64,000 bases of DNA from Ascaris suum (Eukaryota > Nematoda > Chromadorea > Rhabditida > Ascarididae), in assembly GCA_013433145.1 (NCBI GenBank), contig CM024170.1, positions 8,753,366 through 8,817,365 on the forward strand, in the 5' to 3' direction. The notes under the pieces were generated by a model. The model made no database searches. It had not been told where the DNA came from and worked only from the letters and a program-made list of their open reading frames with translations. Positions 63,746-64,000 of this stretch are shown here, piece by piece. The translations under genes were made by a program, and so were the position numbers. Position 1 is the stretch's first letter; every line of letters begins with the position of its first letter.

Positions 63746-64000
63746 CTGAAAAGACAGATCGGTACGCTTGACTGAGCTGAATGAATTAGTGCTAAATGCG
63801 AAAAGACATACAGAAAAATATGGGTGTCAGTACAACATGCTTTATCTGGTTTATGCGACTAACCACCTAAACAAATTATCAACAAAGAAATAATATGCGC
63901 AATTATGCACAGCACTGAAATTTTTGGGTGAGCAGTGATAAAACTTATTGGTTGGAATTTCTCCTCGCTCCCTTCTTCCCCCTCCCACCGTTACGCTTAT

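Noticed and set aside
1..64000. CRISPR arrays, rRNA, splice-leader RNA genes, intact transposons
   Set aside because: No spaced repeat arrays, rRNA-like conserved blocks, recognisable nematode splice-leader sequence, transposase or reverse-transcriptase motifs were seen.

Overview
The window is eukaryotic and almost certainly nematode nuclear DNA. Two genes can be read exon by exon, and both use short exons joined by GT...AG introns with the acceptors typical of nematodes (TTTCAG, TTGCAG, TTTTAG). One of them is a nematode-type cytoplasmic intermediate filament (IF) protein with the long coil 1B and a lamin-like tail. Introns range from about 200 bases to several kilobases and coding density is low. 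That suggests a parasitic nematode with an expanded genome (strongylid or ascaridid type) more than a Caenorhabditis. The species cannot be named from the sequence alone.

Layout, left to right. At 1-12.6 kb there are isolated minus-strand exons: a partial one at the left edge, a terminal exon at 1.9-2.1 kb, a first exon at 11.5-11.7 kb and an internal exon at 12.4-12.6 kb. Their protein families are not recognised and their linkage is uncertain. At 12.6-18.1 kb the sequence is mostly featureless, with one weak two-exon plus-strand candidate. At 18.3-31.4 kb (minus) lies a nine-exon ZDHHC6-type palmitoyltransferase, complete from a plausible ATG to the stop. It has a 25-base micro-exon, a 6.6 kb intron and an apparent one-base deletion in exon 6. 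Two of its introns hold long antisense open frames of 242 and 171 codons. At 33.2-35.9 kb (minus) is an unrecognised candidate multi-pass membrane protein gene, and at 36.4 kb an orphan terminal exon.

At 40.4-54.1 kb (minus) is a complete IF gene of the IFA type, with 15 exons from the MSEY start. A likely alternative start sits in the exon at 49.2 kb and a likely additional 5' exon at 59.2 kb. Inside the large 5' intron (54.4-58.0 kb) there are coding-like minus-strand exons, including one with a clear transmembrane segment. They can be chained in phase and would read the IF head exon in a second frame. This is the most unusual arrangement in the window, and it is a hypothesis only.

How the genes work together: there is no operon-like clustering. 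The palmitoyltransferase would act in the ER membrane. The IF protein would form cytoplasmic filaments, in nematodes typically at epidermal and other epithelial attachment structures. Nothing links the two functionally beyond proximity and shared strand. No rRNA, convincing tRNA, CRISPR array or intact transposon was seen.
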